Positions 36,765-46,254 are shown, counted from the stretch's first letter. The stretch: 64,000 nucleotides of DNA from Ochrobactrum sp. Q0168 (GCF_016427605.1 NZ_JAELXQ010000001.1:124001-188000), one strand, 5' to 3'. Program-made: numbers and translations. The notes: generated by a model not told the origin, from the sequence alone.

Positions 36765-37820
36765 TCAGGCTTCGTGCCACGCCTGTTTCAGGACCCTGAT
36801 CCAGTTGTCCCGGCAGAGCTTTGCCAGTTCCTCGTCATTATATCCGGCCTTTTGCAAAGCCGTGACAAGGTTCTGCGTTCCGGCGGCATCGGAAATTTCT
36901 GCCGGGATGGTCGCGCCGTCATAATCGGAACCGAGCGCCACGCAGTCGATTCCCATGCGCTCGACCATATATTCGATATGGCGCACCATATCGGACAGCG
37001 GCGTGTTGGCGTCTTCCTTGCCATCGGCGCGCAGCATCGTGGTGGCATAGTTCAGACCCGCCAAGCCCTTGCTTTCGCGAATGGCATCCAGCTGCTTGTC
37101 CGTCAGATTGCGGGCCACAGGCGTCAAAGCGTGGGCATTCGAATGACTGGCGATCAGCGGTTGGTCGCTGAGTTCGGCCACATCCCAGAAGCCTTGCTCG
37201 GTGATATGCGCGAGATCGATCAGAATGCCCTTGCGGTTGCACGCTTTGACAAGGCGCTTGCCCGCTTCCGTCAGACCGGGACCGGTATCCGGGTTCATCG
37301 GGTAAGAAAAGGGTACGCCGTGACCGAAAATATTGTTGCGGCTCCATACGGGGCCAAGCGAACGCAGGCCGAGCGCATAGAAGACATCGAGCGCGGCAAG
37401 ATCAGCGTCGATAGCCTCGCAGCCTTCCATATGCAGAACGGCGGCAAAGGTATCACTGTTCAGCGTTGCATCGAGTTCGCGGCCATTGCGGCACAATTTC
37501 CACGCGCCAGCCTCTTCAAGGCGGAGCGCGATGGATGCGATTTCAACTGCAATGTCGAGGGAAGGGGCGCGCTTGAGCGGCGGCGAAAGCGGCGTGTCGT
37601 AATGGCCGTTCGCATCCGGCTTGCCAAGTTCGATATGGTGGCCGGAGGGCACATAAATGGCGCAGATACCGCCGGCAAGTCCGCCCTTGCGGGAGCGCGG
37701 CGCATCGATATGGCCGGTTTGCGTTCCGTCGATGAATTCCCGGATGGGATCGTCGCCGTTTCTGGAATTCTCCCAGAGCCTCAGAAGGACATCGTTATGC
37801 CCATCGAAAACACGCTGCAT
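36765..37820 (-). CDS. Membrane dipeptidase family protein (peptidase M19)
   Basis: A 351-residue zinc dipeptidase. The ligands DGHND (H8, D10), a central HMEG glutamate, SHSNAH and GSDYDG are in the expected order. M19 enzymes cleave dipeptides, including some with D-residues. It is the first gene of the operon with the peptide ABC transporter, so imported dipeptides are probably hydrolysed at once. A TTG start at 37844 is possible, but the ATG at 37820 has CAGGAAG 6 nt before it and is preferred. Confidence 0.93.
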   Translation of the reverse strand: MQRVFDGHNDVLLRLWENSRNGDDPIREFIDGTQTGHIDAPRSRKGGLAGGICAIYVPSGHHIELGKPDANGHYDTPLSPPLKRAPSLDIAVEIASIALRLEEAGAWKLCRNGRELDATLNSDTFAAVLHMEGCEAIDADLAALDVFYALGLRSLGPVWSRNNIFGHGVPFSYPMNPDTGPGLTEAGKRLVKACNRKGILIDLAHITEQGFWDVAELSDQPLIASHSNAHALTPVARNLTDKQLDAIRESKGLAGLNYATTMLRADGKEDANTPLSDMVRHIEYMVERMGIDCVALGSDYDGATIPAEISDAAGTQNLVTALQKAGYNDEELAKLCRDNWIRVLKQAWHEA

Positions 37821-37900
37821 GCTATCTTCCTGGCTGAGTGACAAAGCGTTGCTTCAGCACTCTATTGAATAAACTTACGCAACGGGAAGAATTTGTATCG

Positions 37901-37913
37901 GCATTTTTGCATA
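37901..37913. promoter_or_regulatory. 13-bp element GCATTTTTGCATA, candidate operator
   Basis: Identical to 3160-3172 and located 81 nt before the dipeptidase start, in the likely promoter region of the peptide-uptake operon. Related TGCAAAAA copies lie at 38072-38079 and 38092-38100. The rest of 37821-38121 is AT-richer and holds no gene. Confidence 0.35.
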
Positions 37914-38043
37914 AAATTTAAACAGAATTGCCACGCGCCTAATCCCCAATCGTAACCTCCTATAAGATAGGAGACGCAGTGGGAGTCAATAGATGAGGAA
38001 GCGGACATGCGTGTCTGAAAGCAAAGAAATCGGTGCAAAATGA

Positions 38044-38070
38044 AAGGGCTACGGTTGAACCGCAGCCCTT
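38044..38070 (-). terminator. Terminator of the porin gene
   Basis: On the minus strand AAGGGCT, one mismatch, then CGG pair with their complements around a 5-nt loop. TTTCATTTT follows, 50-80 nt after the porin stop. Confidence 0.7.
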
Positions 38071-38121
38071 GTGCAAAAATGGAATTGCCTTATGCAAAAA
38101 CGGTATAAGGTTACTATCGCT

Positions 38122-38760
38122 CTAGAAGCGGTAGTTCAGACCGGCCTTGATCGCGTGGTTCTTGAGGTTGTTGCGCTGAGAAACGCCGTTGACCTCCGAC
38201 TTCACATCGCCGAAACGCTGGAAGTCATATTCAGCTTTCACCGAAAGCGGGCCGCTCAGTGCCTGTTCGACGCCCGCGCCAACCAGCGCGCCGCCTTCCC
38301 AACCTGGACCCGACGTGGTGTTGTCCTTCGCCTTGAAGCGGGTCGCACCATAGCCGAGAGTGCCGTAAACCAGCGTCTTGTCGAAGGCGTAACCGGCCTT
38401 GACCTTGGCATTGGTGTTCCAAGACTGCTGTAGGCTGCCGCCATGACCGATGCGATGTTCGGCTTCCGCGAAATTGGCTTCGACTTCGCCGCCAACGACG
38501 AAATTGCCGCTCTGGATGTTCTTACCGGCGACAACGCCACCGAGCACCCCGGCGCGGTTCGTAAACGGGCCAGGGATCTTCGAGGAAGATGCACCGATCT
38601 GTGCGCCGACATAATTGCCGGACCAGTCATGCGGGCCTTGGGCAACGGGATCGTTGTAGGAATAATCGTTCGAACCCATCATATCGGCGGCGACTGCCGG
38701 GGCTGCGAGGGCCATGATGCCGGCGCTGAGCGCCACTGCGGTAAAGGTACGCTTCAACAT
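38122..38760 (-). CDS. Outer-membrane porin-like protein, Omp25/Omp31 family
   Basis: A 212-residue outer-membrane beta-barrel protein with a signal peptide (residues 1-24, cleavage AVA-A). Alternating strands with WSGNYVGAQIGA and GGEVEANF follow, and the C-terminus LNYRF ends in phenylalanine as barrel proteins do. This is the Omp25/Omp31 pattern of Brucella and relatives. GGAG stands 7 nt before the ATG at 38760; the frame open to 38952 has no site. Its precise pore or adhesion role is unknown. Confidence 0.88.
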   Translation of the reverse strand: MLKRTFTAVALSAGIMALAAPAVAADMMGSNDYSYNDPVAQGPHDWSGNYVGAQIGASSSKIPGPFTNRAGVLGGVVAGKNIQSGNFVVGGEVEANFAEAEHRIGHGGSLQQSWNTNAKVKAGYAFDKTLVYGTLGYGATRFKAKDNTTSGPGWEGGALVGAGVEQALSGPLSVKAEYDFQRFGDVKSEVNGVSQRNNLKNHAIKAGLNYRF

Positions 38761-38989
38761 TTTGTACTCCGTTTTTCCATCCGGAACGCTGATGGAAAAT
38801 ATGCAAAATCTGTTCGGCAAAGGCGGACACCGCCGCCTTCGGTTTGGTTCCCGTTTGACGGTTGCCTTCTCGTGGCTGAATGTGACCAAATTTAAGAAAA
38901 TTGGAGCGAATTCCACCCAGCGCGCCGCCATTCTTCGCGCTATGCTTAACAAGTGGTAACGGGGGCGACGGACTGGTTTCAGATGCGCG

Positions 38990-39742
38990 TCACATCAGGT
39001 TCATCTTACGGAAGCTGATGCATTTTTGTTTGCCGACGATGATGTGGTCATGCACGGTAATTTTCAAAGGCCTGGCGGCGGCAACCAATGCATGTGTCAT
39101 CTCAATGTCCGGTCGAGATGGCGACGGGTCGCCTGAAGGGTGATTGTGGACGAGAATGATTCCCGTTGCGGCAAGCTCCAGCGCGCGGTGAAACACCTCT
39201 CTTATATAGACCGGCGTATGATCGACCGTACCTTTTTGCTGTACCTCGTCGGCAATGAGCTGGTTTTTCTTGTCCAGGAACAGAATGCGGAACTGCTCAC
39301 GGGTTTCATGGGCCATGGCCGTCATGCAGTAATCCATCACCTTTTCCCAGATGCTGAATACCTCGCGCTTCATGACCTTGCTGCGCGCACTGCGTTTGTG
39401 AACGGCTTCGATGATCTTGAGGTCACGCGCCACGGAAGGGCCAGCGCCAGGTACCTCGGCAATCAGCGTTTCGGAAGCTCCGAGCACTTCAGCAAGCGTG
39501 CCGAAGCGGTTCAGCAGGGCCTTTGCGATGGGCTTGGTATCAGCGCGCGGGATAACGCGAAAGAGCAGGAGTTCCAGCAACTCATAATCGGCGAGCGCAT
39601 CGGGCGCAGCCTGGAAGCGTTGCTTCAGACGATCCCGGTGGCCGACATGGTGCGGCTGTTTCGCGATCTTCGGTGACAGTTGAAGCGTGTCGCTGAAACC
39701 GGGGATGTCATAGATCCCCGGCTTGTCTCTATTCCTTGTCAT
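38990..39742 (-). CDS. radC: RadC family JAB-domain protein
   Basis: A 250-residue protein with an N-terminal helix-hairpin-helix region (about residues 35-110) and a C-terminal MPN+/JAB domain. The zinc-site residues are in place (H199, H201 in HNHPSGD, D212). Early work linked RadC to DNA repair; later work questions this, so the activity is open. It lies alone between a porin and map. Confidence 0.9.
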   Translation of the reverse strand: MTRNRDKPGIYDIPGFSDTLQLSPKIAKQPHHVGHRDRLKQRFQAAPDALADYELLELLLFRVIPRADTKPIAKALLNRFGTLAEVLGASETLIAEVPGAGPSVARDLKIIEAVHKRSARSKVMKREVFSIWEKVMDYCMTAMAHETREQFRILFLDKKNQLIADEVQQKGTVDHTPVYIREVFHRALELAATGIILVHNHPSGDPSPSRPDIEMTHALVAAARPLKITVHDHIIVGKQKCISFRKMNLM

Positions 39743-39787
39743 TCTGTTTAAACCCCCGCAAAAACAGATGAGAATATAGCTCCGGTT

Positions 39788-40615
39788 TTACCGCATTGAT
39801 GCCGGGCCGAATATATTGGCCGGTGACAATGTGAAAATTTCGCAGCCGTCCTTGGTCACGCCGACCGTATGTTCATACTGGGCGGTCAGGGAGCGGTCGC
39901 GCGTCACGGCAGTCCAGCCATCGGCCAGCACCTTCACATGCGGCTTGCCAAGATTGATCATAGGCTCGATCGTGAAGATCATGCCTTCCTTGATCTCGAC
40001 GCCCTCGTTCGGCGTGCCATAATGGAGAATATTCGGCGCGTCGTGGAAAAGCTGGCCAACGCCATGGCCGCAAAAATCGCGAACCACGGAGCAGCGTTCA
40101 CCTTCGGCATAGGTCTGGATCGCAGCGCCGATAGCGCCCGTCTTCACGCCCGGCTTGACGACAGCAATACCGCGCAGCAGGCTTTCATAGGTTACTTCCA
40201 GCAGGCGTTCCGCCGCTCGCTTGATTTCGCCAACCGCATACATGCGGCTGGAATCGCCGTGCCAACCGTCGAGCAGATAGGTCACGTCGATATTGACGAT
40301 ATCGCCTTCGCGCAGCGGCTTGTCGTTCGGGATGCCGTGGCAGACCACATGGTTGATCGATGTGCAGGTCGACTTGGTATAGCCGCGATAGTTGAGCGTC
40401 GCCGGAAAGGCGCCGTGATCCATGCCGAATTCGAAGACGAAGCGGTCGATTTCGTTGGTCGTCACGCCGGGCTTGACGATGTCGTTCAGCGCATCCAGAC
40501 AGCGGGCGGTCAGATTGCAGACCTTGCGCATCGCCTCGAAGGCATCCGGGCCATAGAGTCTGATCTGGCCGGTATATTTCATGGGGGCGCTTGTCGCTTC
40601 GATATAAGTTACCAT
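39788..40615 (-). CDS. map: Methionine aminopeptidase, type I
   Basis: This enzyme removes the initiator methionine from nascent proteins. The 275-residue protein has the dinuclear metal ligands in NIDVT, HGDSSR, CGHGVG, FTIEPM and QYEHTVGV, and the conserved HGIPNDK. The N-terminus lacks a zinc-finger linker, as in most bacterial forms. A GTG one codon upstream (40618) is an alternative start. Confidence 0.96.
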   Translation of the reverse strand: MVTYIEATSAPMKYTGQIRLYGPDAFEAMRKVCNLTARCLDALNDIVKPGVTTNEIDRFVFEFGMDHGAFPATLNYRGYTKSTCTSINHVVCHGIPNDKPLREGDIVNIDVTYLLDGWHGDSSRMYAVGEIKRAAERLLEVTYESLLRGIAVVKPGVKTGAIGAAIQTYAEGERCSVVRDFCGHGVGQLFHDAPNILHYGTPNEGVEIKEGMIFTIEPMINLGKPHVKVLADGWTAVTRDRSLTAQYEHTVGVTKDGCEIFTLSPANIFGPASMR

Positions 40616-40633
40616 CACTCGATCCGTCTTTGT

Positions 40634-41332
40634 CTATTCGATTGGCACCAGCTCGGTGGCGACAATGCTTTTGTCCGTTATGTGGCATCGAACGGCCCAT
40701 GCCTCAACCCCGGATGCGATGGCGCGCTCAAAAGCGCGGGCATAGACAGGGTCGAGATCGCCGGAAATGCTGAATTTGCTGCAATCGCTTCGCTGGATAA
40801 TAAACAACATCACCCCACGATGACCAGCGGCAACACTGTCGGTGAGCTCATTGAGATGTTTTGTCCCGCGCGCGGTCACCGTATCGGGAAATTCCGCGAG
40901 GCCGGGTGTGCGAATAAAATGCACATTTTTCACTTCCACATAGGCGCGGGGCAGGGTGCCTTCATCAAGCAGAATGTCGACGCGGGAGTTCTGTCCGTAT
41001 TTCTGTTCACGCTTGAGGCTGGCATAGCCACCGAGGCTCGGAATGAGCCCTGACACGATTGCTTCTTCAGCAATCTTGTTCGGCAGGCCCGTATTGACGC
41101 CGACCAGCGTGTCGTCAGCCTCTACGATCTGCAATGTATGGGGATATTTGCGGTGGGGCGCATCGGAAACGCTCAGCCATGCGCGTGAGCCTGGCGTCGT
41201 CAGGCCGAGCATAGAGCCTGTATTGGGCACCGCCGCCGTAATAAAGCGGCCATCGTCGAGCGTTACGTCTGCGAGAAATCTCTTATAGCGGCGTTCAAGC
41301 CTGCCGGAGACGAGGGGCGTTGGAAATAACAT
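40634..41332 (-). CDS. sfsA: Sugar fermentation stimulation protein homologue SfsA
   Basis: A 232-residue SfsA protein with the N-terminal RYKRFLADV, the middle VPNTGSM and the GVNTGLPN segment, then YVEVKNVHF with acidic residues of a nuclease-like fold. In E. coli it binds DNA nonspecifically and affects maltose genes; the true role is unknown. The ATG at 41332 matches the family start MLFPTPL; another Met lies 15 nt upstream. The stop lies 19 nt before the map start, so the two may be cotranscribed. Confidence 0.93.
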   Translation of the reverse strand: MLFPTPLVSGRLERRYKRFLADVTLDDGRFITAAVPNTGSMLGLTTPGSRAWLSVSDAPHRKYPHTLQIVEADDTLVGVNTGLPNKIAEEAIVSGLIPSLGGYASLKREQKYGQNSRVDILLDEGTLPRAYVEVKNVHFIRTPGLAEFPDTVTARGTKHLNELTDSVAAGHRGVMLFIIQRSDCSKFSISGDLDPVYARAFERAIASGVEAWAVRCHITDKSIVATELVPIE

Positions 41333-41427
41333 AAAGCTTCTGAACATTTTGGACTAAACGGCGAAACGTTTGTCCGCCGAAAGCGACAAAAAGTCAAAAG
41401 CACTATCGAGCGATCATGACGCTTGTT

Positions 41428-41541
41428 CTAGAAAAGCGCCTTGATGACGTCCGACCAGCTCAGATCCGCACCAAGCGCCATTGCTGCGGCGACAAAGCCT
41501 GCACCGAGAAAGGTGAGAGTGGTTCTGGTTTCGCTGGTCAT
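41428..41541 (-). CDS. Possible 37-residue single-helix membrane protein
   Basis: The frame encodes MTSETRTTL, then an alanine-rich hydrophobic helix, then DLSWSDVIKALF. This order of short polar start, one membrane helix and amphipathic end suits a small membrane protein. GGGGAAA lies 6-8 nt before the ATG. Longer versions start up to 41637. No family is recognised, and it could be spurious. Confidence 0.4.
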   Translation of the reverse strand: MTSETRTTLTFLGAGFVAAAMALGADLSWSDVIKALF

Positions 41542-41674
41542 CCTATATTTCCCCATCAAATCGGTCATTTGAAGTTGTGAGGAATGTCGCGGGGGAATGA
41601 GCCCGGAATGTGATGCGATGATGGCTATTCCGGGCATTTTGCGGGCGATTTGCAGATAAGGTAAACGACGGCGT

Positions 41675-41959
41675 TTAAGCCTGCTCCCAGTTGAACACCA
41701 GTTCCTCGCGGAACGCGAAGCGGACGATGTGATTCACAACGACTTCCTGCAACCGGGCAAGATTTTCGGCAGAGGTTTTCACGGTAACGGTGAGTTTCTC
41801 CGAATCCGCATCCAGAATCACCAGTCGGTCTTCGCCAAGATCGATCTGGCCGTGTTCAGGTGTGAACGCGACGGTGAACTTATGCGCCCAGTGTTTGCAG
41901 AGCTGCTGCAGATAACGGCTGGCATGGGCGGTGGGAACGATGGCTGTAGCTTGCGACAT
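41675..41959 (-). CDS. DUF2218 family protein
   Basis: A 94-residue single-domain DUF2218 protein with the family sequence HASRYLQQLCKHWAHKF, ILDADSEKLTV and NHIVRFAFREEL. The same domain forms the N-terminus of the siderophore-interacting protein at 30177. The free-standing form is likely also connected with iron handling, but no direct evidence exists here. The ATG at 41959 with AGGGAAAT upstream is preferred over the longer frame to 42025. Confidence 0.85.
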   Translation of the reverse strand: MSQATAIVPTAHASRYLQQLCKHWAHKFTVAFTPEHGQIDLGEDRLVILDADSEKLTVTVKTSAENLARLQEVVVNHIVRFAFREELVFNWEQA

Positions 41960-42071
41960 GAGCAGTATTTCCCTCTGAATTGCGAAATGGGTGCAGATGC
42001 GCGTAGCAATATACCGGCAGAACAACCAGTATTGTTTCCATCAATTTTTTGGGAAAAGAAAAACCAGCGAA

Positions 42072-42146
42072 TGGTACGCCCAAGGGGAATCGAACCCCTG
42101 TCTGCGCCGTGAAAGGGCGCTGTCCTAACCGCTAGACGATGGGCGC
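42072..42146 (-). tRNA. tRNA-Glu (anticodon TTC)
   Basis: A complete cloverleaf with encoded CCA. The acceptor GCGCCCA pairs with TGGGCGT (first pair G-U). The D arm is GTC...GAC, the anticodon loop CTTTCAC has TTC at 42111-42113, and the T arm is AGGGG TTCGATT CCCCT. A T-rich tract (GGTTTTTCTTTTCC) follows on the minus strand and probably ends transcription. Confidence 0.97.
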
Positions 42147-42303
42147 CTGCTGGTGTGGGGCGCTTATAGTCAGGATATTTCAGACATGCAAGCCCTTTTT
42201 TCAGCATATGTGAAATAAATTCAGAGGGCGCAAAACGACACGCGAATGACTGCTCTGAAAGAGCTAAAGGTTTGATATGTCTTGGAAAAGAAAAACCAGC
42301 AAG

Positions 42304-42378
42304 TGGTACGCCCAAGGGGAATCGAACCCCTGTCTGCGCCGTGAAAGGGCGCTGTCCTAACCGCTAGACGATGGGCGC
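42304..42378 (-). tRNA. tRNA-Glu (anticodon TTC), second copy
   Basis: The tRNA sequence is identical to the copy 232 nt away, including CCA; the anticodon is at 42343-42345. The 17-nt flank after the gene (42284-42300) is also identical to that of the first copy (42052-42068). The spacer between copies is not duplicated in full. Confidence 0.97.
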
Positions 42379-42591
42379 CTGTTGCTGGTGTGAGTGGGCT
42401 TATATTCAGGAAGGTACTGACTCGCAACCCCTTAAAATCAGTTTTCTGAAAAAAGTCGCGGAAGCGTTCATTTAGTGAGATGATGCCTGTGGATTTCCTC
42501 GCTATGACCTTGAAATAGATAGAAAAAAGAAAGGCTGGCCCCAACGGGGCCAGCCTGATCTCTGTCAAAAATGGTGTTGCGGATGGTTACA

Positions 42592-43893
42592 TCAGCCTTT
42601 GCATTTCCAGTTCCAGTCGCGTTCTGGCCCAATATCCACGTGGATCGATGTCGTGTGGCAATAAGTGCCGACGCCGCCGCGTCCCGGCATGGAACGGGCA
42701 AAGCGGGCCATTTCCCACTTGGAAACGCCATCGATTTGAATATCGGCTGCGGCGCAGATCATATGCAGCGATTTACGGGCGCCGTTGACCTTGCGGTTAT
42801 AAGACGGGCTGCGATAGCCCGACGTCACCATGACCGGACGCCGGAAATGCCGCTCCATGGTCTTCAGCATGGAAACGAGCTGCGGCTTGAGGCAGGCGAC
42901 ATCGACAGTCTGGCGCTGCACCTTCAGGCCGTTCGGCGCGAGCCGGGCGAGGCCGGGCGCTGAAGCAAGCGTGACATTGGGCGAATCATCATATTCGTTC
43001 GCATCAATGTCGGTGTCGTCATAGAGACTGTTGCGATGCTTGATTTCGATGCCACCATTGGCGCGCACACCCGGCAATGTATAATTATACTCATGCTTTA
43101 CGGCAGGCGAGACAGGTTTCGCCATCGCCAGCTTCTTGTTCTCTGTGCGGTCAGCGCGCGAGCCTGCCGATTCGTCGGAGAAGAGCCGCGAGATGCTGCC
43201 CTGAGAGGCGGTGGGGCGCTGCGGCGTGGCGTAAGCATTGGCATTCTTCGGCGTGCCGAAAAGCGAGGCAACCTGCACCGGCTTTTCCTGCTGGGCTGGT
43301 TTCGCGGTTTCCTGCGGCTGCGCCTTCGCATCTGCTGCCGACTCCGGCGCGGCTTCTGGCTTTGCCTCGGCGCTTTCGCTCTTCGGCTTTTCGGCGCTTG
43401 CCGCCGCCGTTGTCGCCGCTGGCGCGGTTGCCTCGGCAGGCTTCGATTCGCTGGTATCTTTTCCGCCAAACAGACCGAAGAGCGAATTGCTCTTCTTTTC
43501 CGGCGCAGCTGCCGCCACTTGTGTGGGGTGCGCCTCGGCTGCCGTATTTTCCGCAGTGGTGGTCATAGCGGCATTTTTCGCGTTTTCTTTAACGGGCGTA
43601 GCGGCGGGGGTCTGCGCCGTTACAGCGGCTGCGGCCTGCTTTGCGTCACCGGGCTTCTCTTCTATCTTCGTTTCCGCGGTCTTGGCTTCGGCGCCAGCTT
43701 CGGCGGCGACAGTCTGGTCGGCAGCACTTTGCAGCGTCTCTGTCAGCATTGAGCCATTGGCCGTCATCTGCAGCGGCTTGCCGTCAGGACCGGTCCCCGT
43801 AGACGTGCAGGACGACAACAGAAGGGCGAGCAGAGCCACGCTGCCTGAAAATCGTCGGCCGGTTGTCCGGTGCGCAGATGGTACAAATTTCAA
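42592..43893 (-). CDS. YcbK/DUF882 family (M15-like) lipoprotein with long low-complexity linker
   Basis: The C-terminal 140 residues form a DUF882/peptidase M15A domain with YRSPSYNRKVNGA, SLHM...ADIQIDG and the histidine motif SIHVDIG. Related enzymes cut peptidoglycan cross-links. The N-terminus has a signal ending in a lipobox-like LLLSSC. Between them lie about 200 residues rich in alanine, glutamate, lysine and proline, likely spanning the periplasm. I choose TTG at 43893 because GGAG sits 7 nt before it and the product starts MKFVPSAHR, a proper signal. The GTG at 43953 gives a poor signal and no site. Confidence 0.85.
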   Translation of the reverse strand: MKFVPSAHRTTGRRFSGSVALLALLLSSCTSTGTGPDGKPLQMTANGSMLTETLQSAADQTVAAEAGAEAKTAETKIEEKPGDAKQAAAAVTAQTPAATPVKENAKNAAMTTTAENTAAEAHPTQVAAAAPEKKSNSLFGLFGGKDTSESKPAEATAPAATTAAASAEKPKSESAEAKPEAAPESAADAKAQPQETAKPAQQEKPVQVASLFGTPKNANAYATPQRPTASQGSISRLFSDESAGSRADRTENKKLAMAKPVSPAVKHEYNYTLPGVRANGGIEIKHRNSLYDDTDIDANEYDDSPNVTLASAPGLARLAPNGLKVQRQTVDVACLKPQLVSMLKTMERHFRRPVMVTSGYRSPSYNRKVNGARKSLHMICAAADIQIDGVSKWEMARFARSMPGRGGVGTYCHTTSIHVDIGPERDWNWKCKG

Positions 43894-44444
43894 TAGTCCG
43901 CTCCAGCTCGATTTCCCTGACCAGCTTGGCGAACCGGACGAGTCCGAGCCCACCTGGTTTCGGGAGATCGGCTCTCCCGTGCGGGTTCAACCAATCACAG
44001 AATGTGATTTCTCCCGCAGTCCCCTCATAAAAGCCTTAATAAGCCTTGGGAAACAAACTCCATCATATCAATGCGTTGAAGTGGCTTCTCCAGTTTTGCG
44101 GCAAACCAATTTCAGCACTGTGCAAATCACCTGATCTGCAATTGTTGCCAATTTTTAAGTTTTTTATGCTGTGAAGGCAACTATCGAAGTGCATTTTGTA
44201 CGATAGACAGCCTGCATTATTCCAGAAGATTGCGGATTAATCCTTTAGTAACGAAATATTACTTTGTGTAATCTTCCGAGGGGTGTAGCGCTGCATGGAA
44301 CGAAATAAGCGCTGTCCGCAAGCCAAATGTCGGAATTGGACCAATCGCTTGTTGACATGGTGCATCGTCTTGGTGCTATCCCTTCGGAAGTATATTCTGT
44401 CGCGACTTTGCGGCAGCCTCAACGGCAAAACCGGGATCAGACAT
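43894..44444. other. AT-rich divergent spacer; regulatory elements only
   Basis: No gene with a ribosome site or domain is seen. The spacer separates two divergent envelope-protein genes. It contains the palindrome AATCACA-GAA-TGTGATT (43993-44009), a possible dimeric operator about 100 nt before the DUF882 start. A TTGACA-like box (44352-44357) lies 18 nt before CTATCC in front of the lipoprotein gene. Confidence 0.45.
43993..44009. promoter_or_regulatory. Palindromic candidate operator AATCACAGAATGTGATT
   Basis: Perfect 7-bp arms with a 3-bp centre lie in the divergent spacer, about 100 nt from the start of the DUF882 lipoprotein gene. The binding protein is unknown. Confidence 0.4.
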
Positions 44445-44792
44445 ATGACCAAGAGCACGCGGCAGATCGCCCATCTCATGCTGGCAGCAACAGCCGCAGC
44501 GATGCTCACTGCCTGTGCCGGTGGCAAGGAATTTCAGGGTGTCCCGCAGGAAGGCGCATTGCGCACCGGCGTCTACCCGACATTCGGTCATATGCCGAAG
44601 GCTGCAACCGAGCAGATCACGCCGGAAGAAAAGCAGCAGATGACTGCAAAACTCGATTCCGATCGCACGCGTCTCGCGGCATCGAGAACCACTGGCGGCG
44701 GTTTTACCCCCGCACAGGCTGAGGCCATGCGCAAGCAAGCGCAGGCTGAATCAGAAGCTACCCTGAAGCAGATCGAATCCGGGGAAGAATAA
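44445..44792 (+). CDS. Small lipoprotein
   Basis: A 115-residue protein with a signal peptide ending in LTACAGG, giving a lipid-modified cysteine at about residue 24. It is followed by a charged, glutamine- and alanine-rich helical part. No known family is recognised. The frame is open to 44295, but the ATG at 44445 begins a correct lipoprotein signal and has GGGA upstream. Related small lipoproteins are found next to alaC in rhizobia (recollection, not checked). Confidence 0.7.
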   Translation: MTKSTRQIAHLMLAATAAAMLTACAGGKEFQGVPQEGALRTGVYPTFGHMPKAATEQITPEEKQQMTAKLDSDRTRLAASRTTGGGFTPAQAEAMRKQAQAESEATLKQIESGEE

Positions 44793-44927
44793 GCCCTTCA
44801 TCGACACGGAAGGCCACATTCGAAACGGCGCGGCAAGAAGTCTCGACCCGATTCGATATCAGGTGTATAGCTCCACCCACGGCGCATTGATGCGTCTATT
44901 GTTCAACTCTCCTTTTGGAACAGGATC

Positions 44928-46148
44928 ATGTCGGAAGAATTCCATAAAGTCCGTCGCTTGCCCCCTTATGTCTTTGAACAGGTCAATCGCCTGAAGGCAT
45001 CGGCGCGAGCGGGCGGGGCCGACATTATCGATCTTGGCATGGGCAATCCGGATCTGCCAACGCCGCAGAATATCGTCGACAAGCTGTGCGAGGCCGTTCA
45101 GGACCCGCGCGCCCATCGTTATTCCTCGTCGAAAGGCATTCCGGGGCTGCGCCGGGCGCAGGCTCAATATTATGCGCGCCGTTTCGGCGTGAAGCTCAAC
45201 CCGGACACGCAGGTTGTCGCTACGCTCGGCTCCAAGGAAGGCTTCGCCAATATGGCGCAGGCCATCACGGCGCCGGGCGACGTGGTGCTTTGCCCGGATC
45301 CGACCTATCCAATCCACTCGTTCGGCTTCATCATGTCGGGCGGTGTGATCCGTTCGATTCAGGCCAAGCCGGATGACAACTTCATCCCGGCGCTGGAACG
45401 CGGCGTAAAGCACTCGATTCCGAAGCCGATTGCGCTGATCCTCAATTTCCCGTCCAATCCGACGGCCTATGTGGCAACGCTCGATTTCTATAAGGATGTC
45501 GTGGCCTTTGCCCGCAAGCACGACATCGTCATTCTGTCGGATCTCGCCTATTCGGAAATCTATTTCGACGGCAATCCGCCACCCTCCGTGCTGGAAGTGC
45601 CGGGCGCCATGGATGTGGCGGTGGAATTCACGTCCATGTCCAAGACATTCTCCATGCCAGGCTGGCGCATGGGCTTTGCGGTCGGCAATGAACGCCTGAT
45701 TGCGGCTCTGACGCGTGTGAAATCCTATCTCGATTACGGCGCATTCACGCCGATCCAGGTGGCAGCAACCGCAGCACTCAACGGCGATGGTTCCGACATT
45801 GCCTATGTTCGCGATGTGTACAAGCAGCGCCGCGATGTGCTGGTCGAAAGCTTCGGCCGCGCAGGCTGGGATGTTCCGCCGCCAGCAGCCACGATGTTTG
45901 CCTGGGTGCCGATTCCGGAACGCTTCCGCGCGATGGGTTCGCTCGAATTCTCCAAGCTTCTGGTGGAAATGGCCGATGTGGCCGTTGCTCCTGGCATTGG
46001 CTTTGGTGAACATGGCGATGATTATGTGCGTATCGCGCTGGTCGAAAACGAACATCGCATTCGTCAGGCCGCACGCAATATCAAGCGTTTCCTCGCCACC
46101 AAGGACGAGAATCTGCACAATGTGATCCCGCTGGAAGGCCGCCGCTAA
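44928..46148 (+). CDS. alaC: Class I aminotransferase, AlaC/DapL-like
   Basis: A 406-residue PLP-dependent aminotransferase. It has LGMGNPDLPTP (about residues 36-46), the RYSSSKGIPGLR segment, the NFPSNPTA asparagine loop, and the PLP lysine K239 in SMSKTFSMPGWRMGF. The closest named class is glutamate-pyruvate aminotransferase AlaC. An LL-diaminopimelate or aspartate specificity cannot be excluded. It is followed by hom, which fits amino-acid synthesis. Confidence 0.87.
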   Translation: MSEEFHKVRRLPPYVFEQVNRLKASARAGGADIIDLGMGNPDLPTPQNIVDKLCEAVQDPRAHRYSSSKGIPGLRRAQAQYYARRFGVKLNPDTQVVATLGSKEGFANMAQAITAPGDVVLCPDPTYPIHSFGFIMSGGVIRSIQAKPDDNFIPALERGVKHSIPKPIALILNFPSNPTAYVATLDFYKDVVAFARKHDIVILSDLAYSEIYFDGNPPPSVLEVPGAMDVAVEFTSMSKTFSMPGWRMGFAVGNERLIAALTRVKSYLDYGAFTPIQVAATAALNGDGSDIAYVRDVYKQRRDVLVESFGRAGWDVPPPAATMFAWVPIPERFRAMGSLEFSKLLVEMADVAVAPGIGFGEHGDDYVRIALVENEHRIRQAARNIKRFLATKDENLHNVIPLEGRR

Positions 46149-46171
46149 GCGCCATTCCCGGTTCTTCCTTT

Positions 46172-46196
46172 CTGGCCGCGACGAGTGTGCGGCCAG
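46172..46196. terminator. Stem-loop after alaC
   Basis: CTGGCCGC (46172-46179) pairs perfectly with GCGGCCAG (46189-46196) in the alaC-hom spacer. No T-run follows, so it may only partly reduce read-through into hom. Confidence 0.45.
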
Positions 46197-46254
46197 AATT
46201 CCCACCTACCGAAATCCACTACATCCAGACAATCAGAGTCAGAAGGTCGATATA

